Below, piece by piece: positions 8,294-18,492 of a DNA stretch of 45,306 nt; positions within the stretch are counted from its first letter, which is position 1, and each line of letters begins with the position of its first letter. The stretch lies in contig JAJXWJ010000025.1 of the NCBI GenBank assembly GCA_021781655.1, forward strand, positions 1 through 45,306. The letters run 5' to 3'. Below the pieces are notes generated by a model. It was not told the origin of the DNA, did not search any database, and saw only the letters and a program-made list of their open reading frames with translations. The position numbers and the translations under genes are program-made. This stretch comes from Bacillota bacterium (lineage in GTDB: Bacteria; Bacillota; Clostridia; Clostridiales; Clostridiaceae).

Positions 8294-9496
8294 TTAAATA
8301 TTGGAAACAATGTCTTTTGTATCTCTAGCTATCATAAGTTCTTCATCTGTAGGTATTACAAGCACCTTAACTTTTGAGTCATCAGCACTTATATCGGTAT
8401 TTACACCAATAGCATTTATATTTTTAGCTTTATTTATTTTGATACCCAAATAATCTAAGTTTTCGCAAATAGCTTCACGGTTTTCAGGAGAATTTTCACC
8501 TATTCCGCCAGTAAATACAATAGCATCAACACCATTCATTACCGCAGTATATGAGCCTATATATTGTTTTATTTTGTAGTGAAATACGTTTAAAGCAAGT
8601 TTTGCACGATTTTCATTGTTTTCATAAGCTGCTTTTTTAACATCTCTCATATCGCTGCTAACGCCATATATTCCTAAAAGACCAGATTGTTTATTTAATA
8701 GATGATCTACTTCTTCAATGCTGTATTTCATTTCTTTTATTAAATAAGTTACTATAGCAGGATCTATATTTCCACTTCTTGTACCCATAGCAACACCTTC
8801 AAGTGGAGTAAAACCCATGCTTGTATCAATTGACCTTCCATCTTTTACAGCACATATACTAGCTCCATTTCCAAGATGGCAAGTTATAACCTTATAATTA
8901 TTTACATCTGCATTAATAAACTCTGCAGAAGCTTTTGTTACGTATTTATGAGAAGTTCCATGAAATCCATATTTCCTAATTTTATGTTCTTCATACAAAT
9001 CGTATGGAAGCGGATATGTAAATGCGTAATCTGGAAGCGTTTGATGGAAGGCAGTATCAAAAACTGCTACCATAGGAGTACTTGGCATAAGCTCCTTACA
9101 AGCATTTATTCCGATTATATTTGGTGGATTGTGAAGCGGTGCAATACTTATACAATCTTCAATAGATTTCATTACCTCATCATCTATTAAAACTGAATTT
9201 GCATATTTTTCTCCGCCATGAACTACCCTATGTCCAACTGCTGAGATTTCTGACATATCCTTAATAACGCCATGTGAATCATCGATTAACGCATCAAGCA
9301 CTAACTTAATGGCTTCTTTATGATCATCCATTGGAGTTTCTACAATAAATTTTTCTCCGTTAACCTTATGAGTTAATATAGAGCCTTCTATTCCAATTCT
9401 TTCCACTAAACCTTTAGCAAGTACCCTTTCATCTTTCATATCCATCAACTGATATTTTAAGGAAGAACTTCCACAGTTTACTACTAATACTTTCAT
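8294..9496 (-). CDS. ackA: Acetate kinase
   Basis: Converts acetyl phosphate plus ADP to acetate plus ATP, the ATP-yielding last step of acetate formation. At 400 residues it is the usual length. The N-terminal [11 protein letters not shown], the central [20 protein letters not shown] and GTRSGNIDP, and the C-terminal TGGIGENS motifs of the acetokinase family are all intact. The start is ATG with TAGGAGG. It follows pta by 11 bases, so the two enzymes are co-expressed. Confidence 0.98.
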   Translation of the reverse strand: MKVLVVNCGSSSLKYQLMDMKDERVLAKGLVERIGIEGSILTHKVNGEKFIVETPMDDHKEAIKLVLDALIDDSHGVIKDMSEISAVGHRVVHGGEKYANSVLIDDEVMKSIEDCISIAPLHNPPNIIGINACKELMPSTPMVAVFDTAFHQTLPDYAFTYPLPYDLYEEHKIRKYGFHGTSHKYVTKASAEFINADVNNYKVITCHLGNGASICAVKDGRSIDTSMGFTPLEGVAMGTRSGNIDPAIVTYLIKEMKYSIEEVDHLLNKQSGLLGIYGVSSDMRDVKKAAYENNENRAKLALNVFHYKIKQYIGSYTAVMNGVDAIVFTGGIGENSPENREAICENLDYLGIKINKAKNINAIGVNTDISADDSKVKVLVIPTDEELMIARDTKDIVSNI

Positions 9497-9507
9497 TTTC
9501 CTACCTC

Positions 9508-10509
9508 CTATATTCCTCTTTGAGCTTGAACCACTGTAAGTGCAACAACATTAACAATATCATCTGAACTGCAACCTCTTGATAAATCGTTAATTGGCTT
9601 TGCAAAGCCTTGACATATTGGTCCGATTGCTTCTGCTTTTGCAAATCTTTGTACAAGCTTATAACCTATATTTCCTGTTTGCAAATCAGGGAATACTAAA
9701 ACATTTGCTTTTCCAGCAACAGTGCTTCCAGGTGCTTTTAATTTTGCCACATCTTCTTCAATAGCAGCATCTAATTGAAGTTCACCATCAATGTCTAAAT
9801 CTGGTCTTAATTTTTTAGCAATTTCTGTAGCATTTTTAACTTTATCTACAAGTTCACCTTTTGCACTGCCCATAGTAGAAAAAGATAGCATAGCAACCTT
9901 AGGGTCAAGTTCACATAGCTTTTTAGCTGTTTCAGCTGTAGTTATTGCAATAGCTGCTAATTCTTCAGAGTTTGGATTAGGATTTACTGCACAATCTGCA
10001 AAAAGTAAAAGACCGCTTTCACCATATTTGCAGTCTGGAACCATCATTACGAAAAATCCAGAAACCATTTTAACTCCAGGAGCAGTTTTTATAATTTGAA
10101 GACCTGGTCTTAATAAATCTCCTGTTGTATGGATAGCTCCAGAAACCATTCCATCTCCATAACCCATTTTTACACACATTGTTCCAAAATATAGTGGGTC
10201 TCTAATCATTTTTTCAGCTTTTTCTAAGGTCATTCCCTTACTTTTTCTAAGTTCATAAAATTCATTTGCAAATCCATCTGTTAATTCAGATTTTTCTGGG
10301 TCTATTATTTTTGCTCCTTTTATTTCTGCTCCAAATTGTTTTGCATTTTTAATAATTTCTTCTTCATTTCCAATTAAAATAATATCGGCTAAACCGTTTT
10401 TAAGTATTTTATCGCAAGCTATTAGGTTTCTTTTTTCCTCCCCTTCAGCAAGCACTATTTTTTTCTTATCACTTTTGGCTAGTTCCCAAAAGGACTTCAT
10501 CAAATCCAT
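9508..10509 (-). CDS. pta: Phosphate acetyltransferase
   Basis: Converts acetyl-CoA and phosphate to acetyl phosphate and CoA, feeding acetate kinase. At 333 residues this is the short PTA form lacking the N-terminal DRTGG extension of enterobacterial enzymes. Conserved segments include [27 protein letters not shown] and [15 protein letters not shown]. The start is placed at 10509 (MDLMKSFW). AAGGGAG lies 8 bases upstream of it, while an ATG two codons earlier is too close to that site. It is first in the pta–ackA unit and transcribed divergently from tmcAL. Confidence 0.97.
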   Translation of the reverse strand: MDLMKSFWELAKSDKKKIVLAEGEEKRNLIACDKILKNGLADIILIGNEEEIIKNAKQFGAEIKGAKIIDPEKSELTDGFANEFYELRKSKGMTLEKAEKMIRDPLYFGTMCVKMGYGDGMVSGAIHTTGDLLRPGLQIIKTAPGVKMVSGFFVMMVPDCKYGESGLLLFADCAVNPNPNSEELAAIAITTAETAKKLCELDPKVAMLSFSTMGSAKGELVDKVKNATEIAKKLRPDLDIDGELQLDAAIEEDVAKLKAPGSTVAGKANVLVFPDLQTGNIGYKLVQRFAKAEAIGPICQGFAKPINDLSRGCSSDDIVNVVALTVVQAQRGI

Positions 10510-10561
10510 GTACATTTCTCCCTTCAGTTTTAACTGTTATATAAAATAATCATACCCTTAT

Positions 10562-10591
10562 AATATACCTCTTTTTTTTAGTTGATTTCAA
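10562..10591 (-). promoter_or_regulatory. Probable promoter of pta–ackA
   Basis: Minus-strand TTGAAA (10586-10591), 18-base spacer, TATATT (10562-10567), about 50 bases before pta. The rest of the 186-base divergent gap to tmcAL is almost pure AT. No riboswitch-like structure was seen in it. Confidence 0.5.
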
Positions 10592-10695
10592 TAAAAAATC
10601 AAAAAAACCTTTATTATTTATATAAAATGTTATATTATAGTATAGCCATAATTGTACTATATTAGTATTAAAAATAATGATCAGAGGTGGTTTTA

Positions 10696-11922
10696 GTGAA
10701 TATTTCAGCTATAATTGCAGAATATAATCCCATGCATCTTGGACATTTGTATCACATAAAAAAAACTAGAGAAAGTACAAACTGCGATGGAATAATTTGT
10801 GTAATGAGCGGCAATTTTGTTCAACGTGGAGAGCCTGCTATTATAGATAAATGGCTTAGAGCAAAAGAAGCAATTTTAAATGGTGTGGATCTTGTCCTTG
10901 AACTTCCAACCTTATATAGCACTTCCTCTTCAGAATTTTTTAGCTTTGGTGCTGTTAGCCTATTAGATAGCTTAAAAGGTGTTAATACCTTATCTTTTGG
11001 CAGTGAACACGGCGATGTGAAAAAATTGTATGAATTAGCTACGATTTTTGTAACAGAGCCAGAAAAATATAAATATTTTTTACACGAAAAGCTAGGTAAA
11101 GGACTCACCTTTCCAAAGGCAAGGAGCGAAGCACTTATTGCTTTTTTGAAAGAAGAAAAAAGAGAAAAAAACTTAGAAGAAATAATGGAAATTTTACAGT
11201 GTTCAAACAATATTTTAGCTATTGAATATTGTAAAAGTTTAATAAAGTTAAATAGTAAAATAGCTCCCATAACCTTTAAAAGGCTTGGAAACAACTATAA
11301 TGATAAAAATATAACTTCTAACTTTCCAAGTGCCACCGCTATACGAAAAATAATTCATGATGATTTTAGTGTTAAAGAACTTGAAAAATTTTTACCACCA
11401 TCAACTTATAACTTAATTTTAAATTTGAAGGAAAATAACTATCCTTTTGTTATAGACAGTGAAATGTTTAAATTTATTAAATATAAAGCTTTTCAAAATC
11501 CATTGCAATTAAAGCTAATTCCAGATGCAAATGAAGGTATTCACAATTTAATAAATAAAGCTTTAATAACATCCAATGATTTTGAGGCGTTGCTTTATGA
11601 AATCAAAACCAAACGGTATTCTCGCACGAGACTTGCCAGAATATTATGTCAATTTTTTATTGGATTTGAAGCTTTTGATACTAATACTTTAAGAAAAAAT
11701 AAATGTCCTTATGGAAGGGTTCTCGGAATGAATGAGACAGGAAAGAAAATACTTAAATATATAAAAAGTAATAGTGAATTTCCTATATATACAAAGCTTC
11801 CAAGGGAAAGTTTTATGAATGATGTATTAAACCTTGAAATTAAGGCAACTAAAGCTTATAGTTCACTAAATACAAAAGTAAACCCGTTAGATGATTTTTA
11901 TAAAAATCCAATAATATTGTAG
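10696..11922 (+). CDS. tmcAL: tRNA(Met) cytidine acetate ligase
   Basis: TmcAL (YlbM family) makes N4-acetylcytidine at the wobble position of elongator tRNA-Met from acetate and ATP. It has 408 residues. The nucleotidyl-transferase fold starts with ISAIIAEYNPMHLGHLYHI, containing the HxGH signature, followed by CVMSGNFVQRGEPAI. The start is the GTG at 10696, with GAGGTGG five bases upstream. A second GTG nine bases earlier lies inside that ribosome site. It is the first of three plus-strand genes and is followed by ylbJ, as in Bacillus. Acetate is its substrate and pta–ackA is its divergent neighbour, which may be coincidence. Confidence 0.94.
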   Translation: MNISAIIAEYNPMHLGHLYHIKKTRESTNCDGIICVMSGNFVQRGEPAIIDKWLRAKEAILNGVDLVLELPTLYSTSSSEFFSFGAVSLLDSLKGVNTLSFGSEHGDVKKLYELATIFVTEPEKYKYFLHEKLGKGLTFPKARSEALIAFLKEEKREKNLEEIMEILQCSNNILAIEYCKSLIKLNSKIAPITFKRLGNNYNDKNITSNFPSATAIRKIIHDDFSVKELEKFLPPSTYNLILNLKENNYPFVIDSEMFKFIKYKAFQNPLQLKLIPDANEGIHNLINKALITSNDFEALLYEIKTKRYSRTRLARILCQFFIGFEAFDTNTLRKNKCPYGRVLGMNETGKKILKYIKSNSEFPIYTKLPRESFMNDVLNLEIKATKAYSSLNTKVNPLDDFYKNPIIL

Positions 11923-11974
11923 TTATAATAATAATATAATTAATGTGTAAGTACTATATCGGAGACAATAGACA

Positions 11975-13111
11975 TTGTTTGTATTATTTACTTTGATTTT
12001 AATCTTAATATTTGTATTGTTTAAAAATAATAGGAGTAATAAGTTATATAATATTTTAGTTACTTTATGTTGCTCTGTTATTTTATTTTCTTTGCTAATA
12101 AACCCTAAAATTTGCATAGTTAGTTCCCTTGAAGGAGCAAATTTATTTATAACAAAAGTATTTCCTACACTTTTTGCCTTTTCAATGATTACAAATGTTA
12201 TTTTAAATTGTGATGGCATATACATTTACTCTAAATTATTTGGAAAATTGCTTTGCAGGCCGTTAAGTCTTCCAGATAACTGTAGCTTACCATTAATTGT
12301 TAGCGGCCTTTGCGGTTATCCGTTAGGTGCAAAATACAGCTGTGAACTTTATGCAAATAAAGAAATCGATTTTTTTTCACTGCAAAAGCTTCTTAATATC
12401 GCCTCAAACTGCAGTCCGTTATTTATAGTGGGAACTATAGGTACCGTTATGCTTAACAATACAAACGTATCCTACATTATTTTAATCTCCAGCTATTTAT
12501 CATGTTTTATTATTGGTTTATTACTTAAAAGCAAAAAAAATTACGAGAAAAAACTTAAAACCCAAATACATAATTATTCACCATTAAACTTAGGTGATGT
12601 ATTAAAAAAAAGTGTAGAAGCATCTATTGACACTTGTATTTTAGTTTTCGGATTTATTGTAATATTTTCTGTTTTTATAGGGATAATTGAAAATATAACC
12701 TTGTTTAAAACACTTTTCAAAAGCAACATAATAAAAGCCTTAATTTTGGGCATTTTAGAGATGACAAATGGCTGTAATGCAATTAGTATGTCACACACTT
12801 CTTTAGTCATTAAAATAATGTTACTTAGTTTTTTTACTTCTTTTAGCGGAATATGTGTAATATTTCAAGTGTATTCATTTACAAGCAAACATAACGTACC
12901 TATTTTTAGGTATATTATATTAAAGCTTCTTCAAGCTATCATATCCTCTGTTTTAACTTTAATTTTATATTTTTTAACAGCTAAAAGTACTTTTACATTT
13001 AGTCCTGCCATGTCCACTGTAAATAAGTTTGACATTACAGTTATAATGATTATAATTTTCTTGTTGCCCTTTATAGTTTATAAAGTCATCAAATATATTA
13101 CATTCTTTTGA
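11975..13111 (+). CDS. ylbJ: Sporulation integral membrane protein YlbJ
   Basis: A polytopic membrane protein of 378 residues with about eight to nine hydrophobic segments spread along its length. The Clostridium and Bacillus YlbJ family is recognised from the segment LFITKVFPTLFAFSMITN and from GLCGYPLGAK (about residues 118-127). YlbJ has nucleoside-transporter-like Gate repeats and is needed for spore core development in Bacillus, where it is expressed under sigma-E. The start is a TTG with GGAG about ten bases upstream, so the exact start is less sure. The 3' end overlaps the convergent coiled-coil gene by 14 bases. Confidence 0.88.
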   Translation: MFVLFTLILILIFVLFKNNRSNKLYNILVTLCCSVILFSLLINPKICIVSSLEGANLFITKVFPTLFAFSMITNVILNCDGIYIYSKLFGKLLCRPLSLPDNCSLPLIVSGLCGYPLGAKYSCELYANKEIDFFSLQKLLNIASNCSPLFIVGTIGTVMLNNTNVSYIILISSYLSCFIIGLLLKSKKNYEKKLKTQIHNYSPLNLGDVLKKSVEASIDTCILVFGFIVIFSVFIGIIENITLFKTLFKSNIIKALILGILEMTNGCNAISMSHTSLVIKIMLLSFFTSFSGICVIFQVYSFTSKHNVPIFRYIILKLLQAIISSVLTLILYFLTAKSTFTFSPAMSTVNKFDITVIMIIIFLLPFIVYKVIKYITFF

Positions 13112-13619
13112 TTTCCTTAATATTTTCTTTTAAATTGTTGCTAGTTGCTGTAATGCTTTGATGGTAAGCTTTTAAAAAGTCTTCCATTTCAGCCTTTATG
13201 TTTGATAGCATTGCATCATTATATGCCTTTACCTGCTTGTCTAATTCAATTAACACATTTTCAGCATAAATTCTAGAGCCTTCTCTTATTTCTTCTGCAG
13301 TTTTTTGAGCTGAAGAAATAATTTTTTCAGCTCTTCTTTCCGCTTCCCTTGTAACATCATGATTTTCAATTTGATTTAAAATGGTTTGCTCATTTTTTCT
13401 ACGAACCATTTCTGCTTCTTTTAAAGCATCATTAACGATTCTATCCTTTTCTGCTAGTACCCATCTTGCTTTTTTTAATTCATCTGGAAGACTACAAATT
13501 ATCTGGTCTACTATGTCTGATATTTCTTTTTTACTTACAACAACTTTACCTGTCATAGGCAATTTATTTGAAGTTTCTATGATATGCTGTAAATATTCTA
13601 AAAGTTTAGTAACCTCCAA
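13098..13619 (-). CDS. Coiled-coil protein, ATP synthase subunit B-like, unknown function
   Basis: 173 residues without a recognised catalytic motif. The N-terminal third (MEVTKLLEYLQHIIETSNKL through IVDQIICSLPDELKKA) is a small helical region. The rest, about residues 55-170, is a continuous charged helix with heptad character (KDRIVNDALKEAEMVRRKNE, EAERRAEKIISSAQKTAEEI). Proteins of this type are often labelled 'ATPase' in Clostridium because they resemble the b subunit stalk. I see no P-loop, so that label should not be trusted. The start is TTG with AGGAGA inside the end of coaD, 2 bases after the coaD stop. It is constantly placed with coaD, and its function is unknown. The end overlaps ylbJ on the other strand by 14 bases. 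Confidence 0.85.
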   Translation of the reverse strand: MEVTKLLEYLQHIIETSNKLPMTGKVVVSKKEISDIVDQIICSLPDELKKARWVLAEKDRIVNDALKEAEMVRRKNEQTILNQIENHDVTREAERRAEKIISSAQKTAEEIREGSRIYAENVLIELDKQVKAYNDAMLSNIKAEMEDFLKAYHQSITATSNNLKENIKEIKRM

Positions 13620-13621
13620 TT

Positions 13622-14122
13622 TTATCTCTCCTTTATCTTTTTATTTACTTTTTCCATTACATCTTCTATTATTTCATCTGGTACTAACCCAATTATTGAA
13701 CCACCAAAAATAGCAACTTGTTTTACTGAAGAAGAGCTAAGAAAAGAATATTCTGCTCTCGTCATCATAAATACCGTTTCTACTGTAGGGTCAAGCTTAT
13801 TATTCATAAGGGACATTTGAAATTCATATTCAAAATCAGATACAGCCCTTAAACCTTTAATTATAATTTTAGCATTTTTTTCTTTCATAAAATCTACCAA
13901 AAGTCCATTAAAGCATTCCACTTTTACATTTACATCACCAATAGGTTCTAAAGCTTTTTTTATAAGTTCAACTCTTTCCGAAGCTTCAAACAATCCTTTT
14001 TTATGAGGGTTAACTAATACTACTACGATTACTTCATCAAAAGTAGCTGCAGATCTTTTAATTATATCTAAATGGCCATTAGTTATTGGGTCAAAGCTTC
14101 CTGGATAAACAACAGTATTCAT
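13622..14122 (-). CDS. coaD: Phosphopantetheine adenylyltransferase
   Basis: Fourth step of CoA synthesis, transferring AMP from ATP to 4'-phosphopantetheine. At 166 residues it is a typical length. The N-terminal [16 protein letters not shown] carries the T/HxGH nucleotidyl-transferase motif. The C-terminal [13 protein letters not shown] corresponds to the second ATP-binding motif. The start codon overlaps the rsmD stop by one base (TAATG), so the pair is coupled. The earlier CoA enzyme CoaBC is also encoded in this window, at 30.8-32.0 kb. Confidence 0.97.
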   Translation of the reverse strand: MNTVVYPGSFDPITNGHLDIIKRSAATFDEVIVVVLVNPHKKGLFEASERVELIKKALEPIGDVNVKVECFNGLLVDFMKEKNAKIIIKGLRAVSDFEYEFQMSLMNNKLDPTVETVFMMTRAEYSFLSSSSVKQVAIFGGSIIGLVPDEIIEDVMEKVNKKIKER

Positions 14123-14685
14123 TAAATGTCCTCCTTATGCCTGTAGAAGCAAACGGTTGTATTTCCATACTTTCTTTTATCTGTTAAGATAATTTCATCA
14201 TTTCCTTCATAAATTTCTTCAATACTATCTATTTTACTTACTATAATGCCATCCTTTTTTAGTAAGGATTTCTTTGAAATAATATTGATAGCTGGTGGAA
14301 TCATATTTTTTCTATAGGGTGGGTCTATGAATATAACATCAAAAACCTTTTCTTTAGCTGCTAATTCTTCTAAAGCAATATATGAGTCTTTATTTAGTAA
14401 TGTACATTTATCATTAAAATTTAAATTATCAACATTTTTTTTCAGTAGAGGGAATGTAATATTGCTCTTATCTACGAGATAACATTCCTTTGCACCTCTA
14501 CTTACTGCTTCAAGACCTAAACTGCCAGTACCGGCAAATACATCTAGAGCAATTGAAAAAGGTACTTCATTTTGAATTATATTAAAAATCGATTGTTTCA
14601 CTCTATCAAGTGTAGGTCTTGTAGTTTCCATGCCTTCAGGTGATAGTAATTTTCTGCCTTTAGCAAGACCTGCAATTATTCTCAT
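14122..14685 (-). CDS. rsmD: 16S rRNA (guanine966-N2)-methyltransferase
   Basis: SAM-dependent methyltransferase for G966 of 16S rRNA. It has 187 residues. The SAM site is [18 protein letters not shown], and the catalytic motif is FIDPPY. The start is set at 14685 ([10 protein letters not shown]), which has GGAGG seven bases upstream. A reading seven codons longer would lie across that ribosome site. It is followed directly by coaD, the usual partner. Confidence 0.96.
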   Translation of the reverse strand: MRIIAGLAKGRKLLSPEGMETTRPTLDRVKQSIFNIIQNEVPFSIALDVFAGTGSLGLEAVSRGAKECYLVDKSNITFPLLKKNVDNLNFNDKCTLLNKDSYIALEELAAKEKVFDVIFIDPPYRKNMIPPAINIISKKSLLKKDGIIVSKIDSIEEIYEGNDEIILTDKRKYGNTTVCFYRHKEDI

Positions 14686-14718
14686 TGGATTTCCTCCTTT
14701 TGACACTATTTTTATAAT

Positions 14719-14747
14719 ATTGTAGCATAATTATGAAACTATTACAA
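14719..14747 (-). promoter_or_regulatory. Probable promoter of rsmD–coaD
   Basis: Minus-strand TTGTAA (14742-14747), 17-base spacer ending in TGC, TACAAT (14719-14724), that is, an extended -10. It lies between the recG stop and rsmD. Confidence 0.65.
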
Positions 14748-14757
14748 AAATAATTTT

Positions 14758-16794
14758 TTAATTAAAACAAATATACTTTGAACTAAGGGTTAACTTTTTC
14801 AATATATCATTTTTTAGTCTAATATCATTCTCTTCATTACTTTTTAATAAAAGCTTTGCTTCTTTATTTGCTTCTATCAATAAATGGGCATCCTCAATTA
14901 TATCTGATAGTATAAGTCCGTTATCTCCATGCTGTCTATACCCAAATATTTCTCCAGTTCCTCTTATTTTTAAATCTTCTTCTGCTATATAAAAACCATC
15001 ATTGCTTCGCTTCATTATTTCTAGTCTATTTTTAACTTTATTGCTCTTTATTTCTGAAACAAGTATACAATAAGATTGATAATTCCCTCTCCCAACTCTT
15101 CCTCTTAATTGATGAAGCTGGGATAATCCAAACCTTTCAGCATTTTCAATTATCATAACACTGGCATTAGGCACATTCACTCCAACTTCAATTACTGTAG
15201 TTGAAACTAACACATCAATTTCTCCATTTTTAAAGTTTTTCATTATTTCATCTTTATTTTTAGGCGGCATTTTCCCATGTATCATTTCTACCTTTTCATT
15301 TTTGAAATAAATATTTCTTAATTGTTCAACTAATTTTTCAACAGAATTTAATTCAAGTTTTTCATTTTCTTCAACTAATGGACAAACAACGTATACTTGC
15401 CTTCCCTTTTTAATTTCATCTAAGGCAAAATTATATACTTTATCCTTTGCTCTTTGCTGTATATAATACGTTTCAACTTTTTTTCGTCCCTTAGGCAGTT
15501 CATCAATTGTAGAAATATCCAGGTCTCCATAAACGCAAAGGCCTAAGGTTCTAGGTATTGGAGTAGCTGTCATTACTAAAACATCTACATTTTCACCTTT
15601 ATTAAAAAGCCTGCTACGTTCTTTAACCCCAAACCGATGCTGCTCATCTGTTACTATCATTCCTAGTTTTTCAAAAACCACATTTTCTTCAAAAAGAGCA
15701 TGGGTGCCTATTATTAATTGAATTTCACCTTTCAAAAGCTTTTCTTTAACCTCCAGTTTTTTCTTATTAGTTAAACTTCCAGTTAAAAGTTCAATATTAA
15801 TATCGAACCCTTCATATAATTTTAAAGCCTCAGCATAATGCTGATTAGCTAATATTTCGGTTGGAGCTAAAAGCACTGTTTGAAAACCATTTTTTATTAC
15901 ATTAAATAGTGCTATTAATGCAACTACAGTTTTGCCAGAGCCTACATCACCCTGCACTAATCTATTCATAGGTATAGGTTTTTTTTCGTCTATCAATATT
16001 TCTCTAATAACTCTACTTTGTGCTGCTGTAAGGTCATAAGGGAGCTTTTCTTTTAAATTGACAAGCTCCTTACTTATTTTAAAAGCAATACCCTTAGCCC
16101 CTTCATTTAAATGTTTTTTTAGCATCAATATTTTTAGCGAATAACTGAATAGTTCTTGAAACTTTAACCTTCGTTTCGCTTCATTTAGCTCACTTAAGTT
16201 TTTAGGACTATGTATGTTTCTAATTGCTTTATCTAAAGAAACAAAATTATTGTTTTCCACTACCCATTTAGGCATATTTTCATCTATTTTAATTTGCGAT
16301 AAAATATAGTTTATCGTTTTTATTAAATAAGGGTTTTTTAGATTTTCCTTTAATGGATATATTGGTATTAAATTTTCTTCTTTTTTTACTTCACCTTGAA
16401 TAATTATTGGAGAATTTAAACTAAGTTCGCCTCTTAATATTTTTATTTTTCCCATCAATGTATAATCTTTATCTCTAATAAAGCTATTTTTTATAAAAGG
16501 CATGTTGAACCAAGTGCCATAAAAAATAGTTTCACCATCAGTAAACATTAGCTTTGTAACAATTTTGCCACTCTTACCTCTAAATTGCTCCTCACTTTTT
16601 AAAAACCTGCAATTTATTATTATTTTTTCTCCATCTGTTGCCATTTTGATATTATTTCTATAGGATATATTTTCATAATCCCTTGGAAAGTATAGCAAAA
16701 GATCTATGATGGAGAAAATGCCGCAGCAATTTAAAAGTTCTTTCATTTTAGGTCCTATACCTTTTACATTTCCAATATCACTGTATACATCCAT
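14758..16794 (-). CDS. recG: ATP-dependent DNA helicase RecG
   Basis: Helicase that reverses stalled forks and processes recombination intermediates. At 678 residues it has full family length. It has an N-terminal wedge/OB domain (about 1-230), Walker A GDVGSGKTVVAL (about 280), DEQHRFG as motif II, TATPIPRTLGL as motif III, and helicase C motifs ending HQLRGRVGRG. The C-terminal RecG signature region (KIRGTGEIFGYRQHG) is intact. The ATG is preceded by GGAGTG. It follows fakA across a terminator. Confidence 0.98.
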   Translation of the reverse strand: MDVYSDIGNVKGIGPKMKELLNCCGIFSIIDLLLYFPRDYENISYRNNIKMATDGEKIIINCRFLKSEEQFRGKSGKIVTKLMFTDGETIFYGTWFNMPFIKNSFIRDKDYTLMGKIKILRGELSLNSPIIIQGEVKKEENLIPIYPLKENLKNPYLIKTINYILSQIKIDENMPKWVVENNNFVSLDKAIRNIHSPKNLSELNEAKRRLKFQELFSYSLKILMLKKHLNEGAKGIAFKISKELVNLKEKLPYDLTAAQSRVIREILIDEKKPIPMNRLVQGDVGSGKTVVALIALFNVIKNGFQTVLLAPTEILANQHYAEALKLYEGFDINIELLTGSLTNKKKLEVKEKLLKGEIQLIIGTHALFEENVVFEKLGMIVTDEQHRFGVKERSRLFNKGENVDVLVMTATPIPRTLGLCVYGDLDISTIDELPKGRKKVETYYIQQRAKDKVYNFALDEIKKGRQVYVVCPLVEENEKLELNSVEKLVEQLRNIYFKNEKVEMIHGKMPPKNKDEIMKNFKNGEIDVLVSTTVIEVGVNVPNASVMIIENAERFGLSQLHQLRGRVGRGNYQSYCILVSEIKSNKVKNRLEIMKRSNDGFYIAEEDLKIRGTGEIFGYRQHGDNGLILSDIIEDAHLLIEANKEAKLLLKSNEENDIRLKNDILKKLTLSSKYICFN

Positions 16795-16817
16795 AAAATC
16801 ACTCCGCTCAAATAATT

Positions 16818-16845
16818 AAAAAAAAGTGCATAAAGCACTTTTTTT
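16818..16845 (-). terminator. Rho-independent terminator after fakA
   Basis: Minus-strand stem AAAAAAAGTGC / GCACTTTTTTT with a 5-base loop and an intrinsic T run, starting at the fakA stop and ending shortly before recG. An independent recG promoter was not clearly identified in the short remaining gap. Confidence 0.85.
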
Positions 16846-18478
16846 ATTCAACTGATACTATAAAATAATATAAAGGTTGTTTACCGTTAGTTAATTGAAC
16901 ATCTAAGTCTTTATAATCTATTTCTGTAGTCTCTTTAAGTAAGTTAACCTTATGTTCTTCACACTGATTACCATAATATATAGAAATCAATTCACTTTCC
17001 GCTTTAACCATTTTCTTTATAATTTCAGTACAAACATCATAAGGATTGTTGCCAACAACTTTTATTTTATCTTCGATAATTCCTAAAATATCTCCCTCTT
17101 TTATAGCTTTTCCATCAAATTCAGTATCCCTTACTGCAAAGGTAACTAAACCTGTAGAAACCTTTTTTATTGACTCAGACATCTTTTCTATATTTTCTAT
17201 AAGGCTTACCGCTTCACTAAATTCAGTAAGGCATGTTATACCTTGCGGTATTGATTTTGTAGGAATTACTACAACATTTTTATTTGATAAATCTTTAGCT
17301 TGAGTTGCTGCCATTATAATATTTTTATTGTTTGGCAAAACAAAAATATTATCTGCATTTATTTCATTGATACACTTTAAAATATCCTGAGTGCTTGGAT
17401 TCATTGTTTGACCACCTTCGATAATCTTATCTACTCCAAGCTCTTTAAATATTTGGCTAATTCCTTCTCCAGAAGCAATGGAAATAAAAGCAAATTTCTT
17501 TTTCTCTTCTATTTCTATTGAATTAGTTTCTTCTATTTTATATTCTTCTTCTAAAATTTTATTGTGTTGCTCCCGCATGTTATCAATTTTTATTTTTGAT
17601 AATTGTCCTAAAGTTAAAGCCTTTGATAAAACCACTCCAGGGTCATTTGTATGAATATGAACTTTAACAATGTCATCTAATCCTACAACTATCATTGAAT
17701 CTCCTAATTTAGATAACTCACCTTTAAAATCAGTCAAATCTGGTACCTGTGCCTTAATAAAAAATTCTGTACAATAACCAAACTGAATTTCCGTTTGTGC
17801 GTTTATTAAAGCCGCATCATTTTTTATTTTTATTTCTTCTTTTTCTTTTGGAATTTCTAGTATTATATCACCTTTTAAAGCTTCAAGCATGCCTTTCAAA
17901 ATAGTTAAAAGTCCCATTCCACCAGCATCTACTACTTTAGCCTTTTTTAATACCGGAAGCATTTCAGGTGTTTTGTTTAAAACTTCTTCACTATAAGCAC
18001 ATACTTCTTCTAATAGCTCAGTAATTTCTATTTTATCACTATTAACTGCACTTTCTCCAGCTGCTTTTATGATAGTAAGTATTGTTCCTTCTGTAGGTCT
18101 CATTACCGCTTTATAAGCTGAACCTTTGCCTTCTTGTAAACCTTTAGCAAACAATTGTGCATCAGCAGTTTCAGCATTTTCCATAGCCTTTGCTATTCCT
18201 CTTAATATTTGTGATAATATAACGCCCGAATTTCCTCGTGCACTCATAAGTGCACCTTTTGCCAAAACCTTTGAAATTTCACCTACACTTTGGTTTTCCA
18301 TTCCAATTATTTCTTCAACAGCTCCAGAAAAAGTCATACTCATATTTGTACCTGTATCACCATCTGGAACAGGGAAAACATTTAATGAGTTAATAAACTC
18401 CTTTTGTTGCTTTAACTTATTACTAGCATTTACAAGCATTTTGTAAAAGCAGAATCCGTCTATTATTTTGTACTCCAA
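16844..18478 (-). CDS. fakA: Fatty acid kinase catalytic subunit (DhaL/DegV-like)
   Basis: FakA (YloV) phosphorylates fatty acids bound to a FakB (DegV-type) protein, giving acyl-phosphate for lipid synthesis. At 544 residues it has full length. The N-terminal DhaL-type kinase domain (about 1-200) contains FPVPDGDTGTNMSMTF and SARGNSGVILSQILRG with its metal and nucleotide residues. It is followed by a middle domain and a C-terminal region with IASGEGISQIFKELG. The start is TTG with GGAGG nine bases upstream. The acyl-phosphate product is the same as that of PlsX, encoded in this window. asp23 precedes it by 14 bases, the standard pair. Confidence 0.94.
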   Translation of the reverse strand: MEYKIIDGFCFYKMLVNASNKLKQQKEFINSLNVFPVPDGDTGTNMSMTFSGAVEEIIGMENQSVGEISKVLAKGALMSARGNSGVILSQILRGIAKAMENAETADAQLFAKGLQEGKGSAYKAVMRPTEGTILTIIKAAGESAVNSDKIEITELLEEVCAYSEEVLNKTPEMLPVLKKAKVVDAGGMGLLTILKGMLEALKGDIILEIPKEKEEIKIKNDAALINAQTEIQFGYCTEFFIKAQVPDLTDFKGELSKLGDSMIVVGLDDIVKVHIHTNDPGVVLSKALTLGQLSKIKIDNMREQHNKILEEEYKIEETNSIEIEEKKKFAFISIASGEGISQIFKELGVDKIIEGGQTMNPSTQDILKCINEINADNIFVLPNNKNIIMAATQAKDLSNKNVVVIPTKSIPQGITCLTEFSEAVSLIENIEKMSESIKKVSTGLVTFAVRDTEFDGKAIKEGDILGIIEDKIKVVGNNPYDVCTEIIKKMVKAESELISIYYGNQCEEHKVNLLKETTEIDYKDLDVQLTNGKQPLYYFIVSVE

Positions 18479-18492
18479 TTACGGTTACCTCC

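Noticed and set aside
11923-12225. 100-codon minus-strand ORF opposite the start of ylbJ
   Set aside because: It is antisense to the membrane segments of ylbJ, low complexity, and has no recognisable motif or ribosome site.
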